Assembly: GCA_004151065.3 (NCBI GenBank)
Contig: NWUY0300034092.1
Location: 13,876-27,116 of the forward strand
DNA: 13,241 bases
Direction: 5' to 3'
Origin: Larix sibirica
Lineage: Eukaryota > Streptophyta > Pinopsida > Pinales > Pinaceae
Shown here: positions 7,601-13,241 of the stretch, piece after piece
Layout: each line of letters opens with the position of its first letter
Position numbering within the stretch: the stretch's first letter is position 1
Notes under the pieces: model-generated
What the model was told of the DNA's origin: nothing
The model's input: the letters and a program-made list of their open reading frames with translations, nothing else
Databases searched by the model: none
Program-made: the position numbers and the translations under genes

Positions 7601-9953
7601 TTTTGGTTTAGTAGATTAGTTTTGATTCATTACATTTGTATTTCTCTTATGCATGGTTTGATTTCTGACTGCAATTCAATTCAGTTCTGAGGATTTAGAT
7701 TTATTTGATGCAAATAGATTTAGATTAGATACTTGAAACATATTCTTCTTTTTTGTGCAAACTTGTTTCAGTTCTGCAAATATATGAGTTTATGCATCAA
7801 AACTATTTTACACGTCTTTATTTTGCTGCTCTGTTTTGTATCTCTTTTATCTCTAGTTTACACACACTTGACACCAACAATTTGATCTATCCATTGTGCA
7901 ATTAGATTAGGAAATTTATGCAGGTTAAATGGTCTTAATATCATGACAATAGTGCACTCATAAATCAGGGTTAGGGATCTCTATTTTATGCTCTATTTTT
8001 TTTAATTGCATCTCCTCAAAATTGTTTCTATAACTTATAGCGCCCATGCCATCTCCAAATCAACTCCACTTTGACCATGATATCTCTTTTAATTTGCTGC
8101 AAAACCTCCATATTTTATTACCATATCACAACACTCCCCTTTTAACCTTATTAGCTACAAATTTCTCCTCTAAAGTGCCACATGAATTAATCCAGATCTT
8201 CAATCCTCAATACTGGTATTCAGCTCTGTTAATTAACAACAATTACATTAGTTTCTCTTCTGAGTTTATAACAACTAGATTGATATATTAACAGATTAAT
8301 TGTAGAGGAAAATCCTTCCCACATCATCCTTCAACAATTCTTTGTACAATTGTGCTTCACAAACCAATCATTTAACACACAAAGAGTTCAATTCATTCCA
8401 TTTTTCATAGTCTTATTTGCACTCTGTTGTTCTTATTAGTTTACAAGGCATTGCCATATTTACAATCCGAATGAATATGGAGAAAAATGAGAACATCTTT
8501 CCATTATCTCTATCTTGTATCCATTATATCCAACATCTTAGGCACACATTACATTGTTGCTATTGTTGTCATTTCCACTGATTGCATTCATTTGAAGAAA
8601 TGTCTTGAGCTTAGTCATTTACATGTTGCTTTGTCTTTTATTTTGGCTTGTTTTTCATAATTCTTTCAATTTCCTATAGTTGCTTTTTAAATAACAAGTG
8701 TGCACACCTTAGGATTTAAGTTTTCATAGATGATTACATTAACCTTGAGTACTGAGTTAAACATGAACATAGCACTGCGAGTAAATGCTTCAAAATCATA
8801 AAGGGTTATCCACCTGAAATTTGACTTAGCACCTGTGCTCAAACACTTAAGAATATTTATAAATCAGTTTGTCATTTCATCCGTGTTATGGTTTATTTCC
8901 TTTTGAGTTTGTAGGATATGGTTAATGTTTGGAATTGCATATTCAAGAACTTTCTTAACACCAATCCATCCCATCAAACCTTGTTTGATGTGAGTATCGC
9001 ACTATCCAAGTTTAAGGAAGTATTTGAAGTTACAAGTTCCAGATATTTCTAATATTTGTCCACCTCATCATACTATAACTTCAAAAATCAATATCTAAAT
9101 TTGATGTGAGTGTCGAACTGTTTGATTTTAGGAAGATCATTGGAATTTCCGAATTTGCATTCTTTCTTTGGTTTTCCAGGTAGATAGGATATTCAAGCCT
9201 TAGTCCTGCACATACTTTGCATGCACCTCGCAAGCTTACGAGCCCCAGGTTGACATTAAAGTGTAGGGAAATTATAAACACATATAATTCATCCAATAGA
9301 TATCTACGTATGAACTGTTATATGCCAGTACCAATATAATGGTCATGATGTGTACCTAATAAATTAACTAACAAGGATTCTTAGTAATTGTCTGATGACT
9401 ATAGCTAGCAATATCACCCTTAAATTGATGAGGGTGAAAGATATGTGGTTTTATTATTATCTAAGGAATCAAGGTTACTCTTGGTATTGTTAAGAGATTT
9501 TACCTCTCCTTCATGTCCACCTTTTCCTTTTTCATCCATTATCCATATCCACTCCACTTCTTGATGTAACTCCTCTAGTTAAGGCATGATCGATGGATTC
9601 TAGACCTATCCCCTCCATGACATCTTCACCAGGAGGAATTTCTAGTTATCCATGGTTTCTCAAAATTGATCATTTGTTGTGTGGAACAATGTGACAGGTT
9701 ATTTGGGTCATCCTTGCAAATCCCTGGAGCTTTACTAACACCAAGAGGAAGGATTTATTTCCCCCTTTGACTTGAACCATGAAAGGTTTATCCTTCCCCT
9801 CCTCTACCTCTAATGAACCCGAGGTATGAAGAAGCAAATTCCAATAGAAGACCCATTGTACCTACACAAAGTCAAAGTCAAGTTGAATACCAATGGAAAT
9901 AAAAAGTTAAATAAAAAAAGGATCAAGGAAAGAAAAACTTGCCCATGAAAAAT
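7601..9953. other. AT-rich non-coding stretch
   Basis: About 2.3 kb without a recognisable gene on either strand. Much of 7600-8900 is T-rich on the plus strand, with only short open frames (such as 8046-8291 plus) that lack any motif. A small hairpin with arms TCACCCT and AGGGTGA lies at 9414-9437. Splice-acceptor-like sequences occur at 8914 (TTTGTAG) and 9179 (TTTTCCAG). It could be long LTR or leader sequence of a retrotransposon, or plain decayed repeat; I cannot tell which. Confidence 0.5.
8984..9136 (+). repeat. Diverged direct repeat pair
   Basis: TTTGATGTGAGTATCGCACT at 8984-9003 and TTTGATGTGAGTGTCGAACT at 9100-9119 differ at two of 20 bases, and both are followed by a TTTA(A)GGAAG stretch after about 10 more bases. 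The offset is 116. The intervening sequence does not obviously repeat. This could be an old partial tandem duplication. Confidence 0.5.
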
Positions 9954-9986
9954 CCCCCCCCCAAACATAAAAATAAAAATAAAAAT
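9954..9986 (+). repeat. Low-complexity tract: C9 followed by (TAAAAA)3
   Basis: Nine C at 9954-9962, then AAACA, then three TAAAAA units at 9968-9985 ending in T at 9986. The surrounding 9890-10060 is A-rich on the plus strand. Simple-sequence DNA, prone to length variation. Confidence 0.9.
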
Positions 9987-10091
9987 GAAAAGGCCAAGGT
10001 CTCAAATGCAAAATAAGTACAAGAAAGAAGAGTCCCATAATAAAATGAAGACTAGTCCTTGACTACCAATTCCAAGTTGAAGCCGGCAAGC

Positions 10092-10113
10092 AAATAAAGT
10101 AAAAGGGGGGGTG
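10092..10113 (+). other. Polypurine-like tract followed by TG
   Basis: Plus strand AAATAAAGTAAAAGGGGGGG ends at 10111 and TGGTAAATCC starts at 10112. A purine run (one T) ending in a G tract directly before TG is the usual form of a polypurine tract and 3' LTR start. There is no coding sequence upstream on this strand to support it, and the region is A-rich in general, so this remains a candidate. Confidence 0.3.
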
Positions 10114-10609
10114 GTAAATCCGATTTTCCAAGATCCTAGGGGGTAGTACCTCCTTACAATTGACTACGTTTGTGAGACACATCCAGGCTAGTGTTTGTTC
10201 TAGTGGTGAAGAACTTAAAGTTTCCTTTTTCCCTTTTGTCTACAATCCATTAGTATCCTTGCACTAGAGCCTCACTTGAATAACTTGTATGGCCATAATT
10301 AATTCTACCCTGAAGGAGAAAAATGGTTATTTTTAATGCCTTTATGCTGTCTTAGTACTGGTTAATAGATAAATCATGCATCCCATGAATCTGTTTGAAG
10401 ATATATATGTGGTGGTATATCATCATGCATGACATGATTAGCTATGTGATGATTCAACTATGGTAATTATTTGTATTCTTGTATATGTTCACATGGACAT
10501 TCTTCGTGGTCCATCAGGAACATATGACATATATATGCATCATCTAGTTAGTATATCATAGGTTTTCAGCCAGTACTGGGATTTCATTGTCAGTTTTCAA
10601 TGTTTCGGG
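10114..10609. other. AT-rich spacer without recognisable content
   Basis: About 500 bases between two G-rich tracts. No frame with a motif and no clear repeat. Several ATATAT and CATGCAT-type short palindromes (for example near 10400 and 10525) are typical of AT-rich plant DNA. Confidence 0.5.
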
Positions 10610-11118
10610 GTGGTTAAATGGGGGCTATGTTATATCTTGAGTTGTACTTGGTATAATTTCAATCTTAGACATTTTTAGATATCCATTTGTACTTTTACTC
10701 AACATGTGCCATTAGATTGATCACTACTTCCCACAAATCAGTCAGTTCAAAAAAGGTAGTGGGGATTCTGTTAGTGACCATAGTACAAGTTTTCATGAAT
10801 GTACTTTTTGGGGGAAAAATCACTATTTTTTTATTCGAGAGATGTTATGGATTCCTCTTGGTTTGTACTTTCATCCTATATACTTGCATGTCAAAATGCC
10901 CTCACCAATATGATATTCGAGTCTAAATCAACACTCCATTAGTGGGCAACCTACAGAGTTTCATGGACGTGCATGGGAAGCTTCCAATTTGGATCTTAAC
11001 AATGTTGACATTTTTTGGGACCCATTAGCCCCTACTACAAATAACCATGTCAGTTGGTGGAACATTGTCCTCCTTGACAATTTTTCAAGCAATGAGTGTT
11101 TATATAGGCTTATTTCAG

Positions 11119-11124
11119 CACGTG
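11119..11124 (+). promoter_or_regulatory. G-box CACGTG
   Basis: CACGTG within CAGCACGTGTGGGA. The G-box is the core site for plant bZIP and bHLH factors. The flanking GTGTGG resembles the later motifs at 11302, 11342 and 11450, suggesting a family of related sites upstream of the TATA box. Confidence 0.4.
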
Positions 11125-11301
11125 TGGGATTAATTATGACCTAAACTATGGTTTTCATTAAAATTTGTTGGGTCTAGCCTAATTAATTGTTGAGAATTAG
11201 AAAGTGCACTTAAGCTTCTATTTGACATTGAGATTACATTCTTTGATTAATTAAGGAAAATTAAATTAATTTTCACAAGTTATTTAAGTTAATTGGAGCA
11301 T

Positions 11302-11357
11302 GGCACGCATGTGGAGGAGAAATTAGTTGACTTGGAACCTTGGCACACATGTGGAGG
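11302..11357 (+). repeat. Direct repeat, 16-bp units at 40-bp spacing
   Basis: GGCACGCATGTGGAGG at 11302-11317 and GGCACACATGTGGAGG at 11342-11357 differ at one base. Each contains CATGTG, an E-box-type hexamer. They lie about 430-480 bases upstream of the TATA box, fitting duplicated regulatory modules in an LTR U3. Confidence 0.7.
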
Positions 11358-11449
11358 CATATTGATGGATTAACATGCACATCTCAACTCAAGATTAATT
11401 CCTATCTCTTGATCTTTCTCTTCTTCACTTGGATTAGCGTCTTTTTCTC

Positions 11450-11461
11450 CCACACGTGTGG
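11450..11461 (+). promoter_or_regulatory. Perfect 12-bp palindrome CCACACGTGTGG with G-box core
   Basis: CCACACGTGTGG is its own reverse complement and has CACGTG at 11453-11458. It lies 320 bases upstream of the TATA box. Extended symmetric G-boxes are strong in vitro sites for dimeric bZIP/bHLH factors (established for the motif class); use here is inferred. Confidence 0.45.
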
Positions 11462-11780
11462 CTTAAAGACTTCTTCAAAGGCAACAATTTGGGTATTCCT
11501 TAGAGTGAGGATACCGCCCACGGTATTGGATCCTTGGTATTTTTCCCTTGGTATTAGGCTAGACCCATGGCGTTTATATTTTTCTCATTATTTTTCTCCC
11601 CTTTAGGGGAAAATCGTCCTCCTTAGGTCAATAAATTGCTTTATGATGTACTGTTATTTTATTTGAGGTTGGATCTAATCCATTGGATTGGGGCTTGACC
11701 ACCTAGAGATCATCCATTTTGTAACTAATTTTTGTAACAAATTTTGGACTTCTTCTAGGGTTTGGACGTCCTCCTTGAGC

Positions 11781-11789
11781 TATAAAAGG
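11781..11789 (+). promoter_or_regulatory. TATA box
   Basis: TATAAAAGG, an excellent match to the plant TATA consensus, inside GAGCTATAAAAGGTGGG. A start site would be expected about 30 bases downstream, near 11812. There is no convincing coding frame after it, which suits an LTR promoter or a non-coding transcript. Confidence 0.55.
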
Positions 11790-11826
11790 TGGGACAATTT
11801 CCTCCCAACTAGTCGAATTTTTTGGG

Positions 11827-11837
11827 AATAAAATAAA
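11827..11837 (+). promoter_or_regulatory. Overlapping AATAAA polyadenylation signals
   Basis: AATAAAATAAA contains two AATAAA hexamers (11827-11832 and 11832-11837), about 40 bases after the TATA box and followed by T-rich sequence. In an LTR the signal lies close to the start site in this way; in an ordinary gene it would not. In AT-rich DNA such hexamers also occur by chance. Confidence 0.35.
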
Positions 11838-12450
11838 TTTTCTCTTGTGAATTTTTTTTCTCTTGCCTTTGTTGATTGTTGGGTCTTGGTGGGAATGCTC
11901 AAACTATTGTGAGGAGGAGGTACCCTATTTTCAAGTTAATATTGTTGTTTTTTAAGTAATTTTAGTTTAATATAGGGATTGAATTGAATGTTTTCTTCAT
12001 TCTTTCCCCTGTTAATTTATTTTTCCTAAGACAAGTATTAGATGATGGGTTTGTTTAACATGGCTAACTACTGTGTATGAAGATTGTTTTTACCTCCCAT
12101 GCCTTAGGATCTAGGTTATCAAGTCACATTGGGGTTTCAAAGCTATCTTGGAAGTGGCCATATGATTGGATTGGGTGGCCTTCCCTTTAGTGGATCTTGC
12201 AAATTTTACTCAAATTTTCACATGTTCATTGACTCCATTCTTGGCCCAATTATTTAACTAGGCACTAGTCTAATTTTCACATTAGTTTTTTATTTAATTT
12301 TCCTAAAATTTTCTTCCACATATTATCATTGAGTTCTCTTTGAAATTTGTAGGTACTTGGAAGCCTTTGGAAAGGAAGCTTCGAAGAAGGAGGACGAATC
12401 TTCAATGTTAGGGTAAATCTTAAGTTCTAATTCTAAAACCCTAAATATTA

Positions 12451-13241
12451 AATTGGTTCCTCGCAAACCAACCAATCTTCAAATAATCATATTCCAAGTA
12501 TCTTTGTTCTACAATGGTATTTTATTGAAGATCCAAAACCCTTGTTAAGTGATGGTTTTCTAAATCTAAGTTTTGTGTTGACAGTGCATTCTTGTGCAAA
12601 GGGACTTCCTTTGCATACTCACTTGAATGGATGAATTATATAGTAAATCATACCAACGATAAACTAAAAGTTTCTCAACAAATCGTTCCCTAAGAGGCAT
12701 AATCGATTTTTTTCTCTTCATGGTTATAACCCATTATGGTACCATTTGAAGGTGCATGGTGTTAGAATATATTTGCATATGTCTGCTACCATACTTTCCC
12801 TAAACGACCTTTTTAATTTGCCTCTTTTGCAACAGGAAACCACAAGATTTCCTTGGCATCATTCTATTTTGATGATACTTGAAGATTATTCTATTAACAT
12901 TATTATTTTTCAAGCTTGCAAAGGAGCCTATTTGTCCCTCCCAATCTGAATAGCATGACAGTGGATTGACATCATATTCTCAGTTTCTTTCACACAATGA
13001 TTCAAGTTTAAAACACTGAAAATAGGTTTAAAAACCTCAAGGAAAGTATTCTCTTGATCACTACCATTAAGATCTTGGATATGATCCATTTTATTAACCC
13101 AAAAATGCCCTTTTAATTTGCTATTGATACCCTCTATTAACATAATTCTTGCTTGAAGAAGGTTCATTCATCCCTCATTATCTTTATTGTGTTGGTTTCT
13201 TGTTGGTTATAGGTGTTATCACTCAATATTCTCCTGGGTTG
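12451..13241. other. Unassigned AT-rich region with one 79-codon minus-strand frame
   Basis: The only noteworthy frame is minus 12928-13167 (starts MNLLQARIMLIEGINSKLKG, later QENTFLEVFKPIFSVLNL). Beyond its stop the same strand shows further protein-like strings in broken frames, such as RSFRESMVADICKYIL and TPCTFKW around 12830-12730. The composition is less random-looking than other short frames in the window and could be a fragment of a transposon or host protein, but I recognise no domain and assign no function. The rest shows no RNA gene or repeat. Confidence 0.25.

Larger units (their letters stand above)
10610..12450 (+). mobile_element. LTR-like segment (U3-R with promoter signals) of a second element
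   Basis: A TTAAATGGGGGCTA tract is followed by TGTTATATCTTGAG starting at 10628, the form of a polypurine tract and LTR start. About 1.15 kb downstream is TATAAAAGG (11781-11789), then overlapping AATAAA signals (11827-11837), and T-rich sequence as in an R-U5 region. Related G-box-like motifs lie upstream of the TATA. No gag or pol is found on either side on this strand, no LTR end or primer site is clear downstream, and no second copy is present. A solo LTR or non-autonomous element is therefore inferred from the promoter layout only; an unrelated host promoter is the alternative. Confidence 0.4.

Noticed and set aside
9388-9440. C/D snoRNA-like TGATGA boxes (9392, 9427)
   Set aside because: No D box (CTGA) at a suitable distance and no terminal stem; the hexamer is common in this DNA.
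11340-11606. 88-codon plus-strand frame
   Set aside because: It lies in the LTR-like region upstream of the TATA box, has no recognisable domain, and reads through repeat and promoter motifs.
12436-12445. Telomere-like AAACCCTAAA
   Set aside because: Only one unit of the plant telomeric repeat; no array, so it is chance or a short interstitial motif.
1-13241. A novel defence, CRISPR or operon-like system
   Set aside because: No arrays, no tandem intact frames, no ribosome binding sites; content is plant-type decayed retroelement DNA.

Overview
The window looks like intergenic, repeat-dominated DNA from a large plant nuclear genome. It is AT-rich, has no intact long reading frame on either strand, and holds the decayed body of a plant Ty3/gypsy LTR retrotransposon. 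A gymnosperm or another large-genome seed plant would fit, but the sequence alone does not decide the species. There is one ambiguous base (N at 7437). I see no bacterial-type operons, no tRNA or rRNA gene, no CRISPR array, and no confident host protein-coding gene.

Right to left on the minus strand, about 7306 down to about 1900 is the internal region of one gypsy element in canonical order: candidate primer binding site and short leader (7306-7010), gag with capsid-like core and a broken zinc knuckle (7010-5880), a gag-protease spacer (about 5600-5400), retropepsin-like protease (5388-4990), a long spacer (4990-4180), reverse transcriptase (4150-3230), RNase H region (3230-2850) and integrase (2790-1920). 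Every domain is recognisable only by stitching frames. Stops and single-base frameshifts are spread throughout, the RT YLDD box reads YLDY, the second integrase Asp reads Tyr, both zinc-binding Cys of the integrase HHCC are gone, and the gag knuckle lost its last Cys. The copy is dead. A purine-rich tract on the minus strand at 1678-1697 may mark its 3' end, but I cannot find a matched pair of LTRs inside the window.

From 1 to 1650 there is AT-rich DNA without recognisable coding content, with weak diverged internal repeats. It could be the 3' untranslated part or LTR of the same element. From 7307 to about 10600 there is a plausible LTR edge, a short GC-richer block (about 7390-7600), then AT-rich non-coding sequence with low-complexity tracts.

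From about 10610 to 12450, on the plus strand, there is a second LTR-like segment: a G-rich tract followed by TG at 10628, several related G-box-like motifs, a 40-bp-spaced direct repeat, a good TATA box at 11781 and AATAAA signals at 11827-11837. It looks like U3-R of another LTR element with no recognisable coding partner here. The last 800 bases hold one unassigned 79-codon frame and nothing I can name. I found no evidence of a new biological system; the most checkable observations are the candidate primer site, the LTR-like promoter segment, and the pattern of TGA stops at expected Arg positions.
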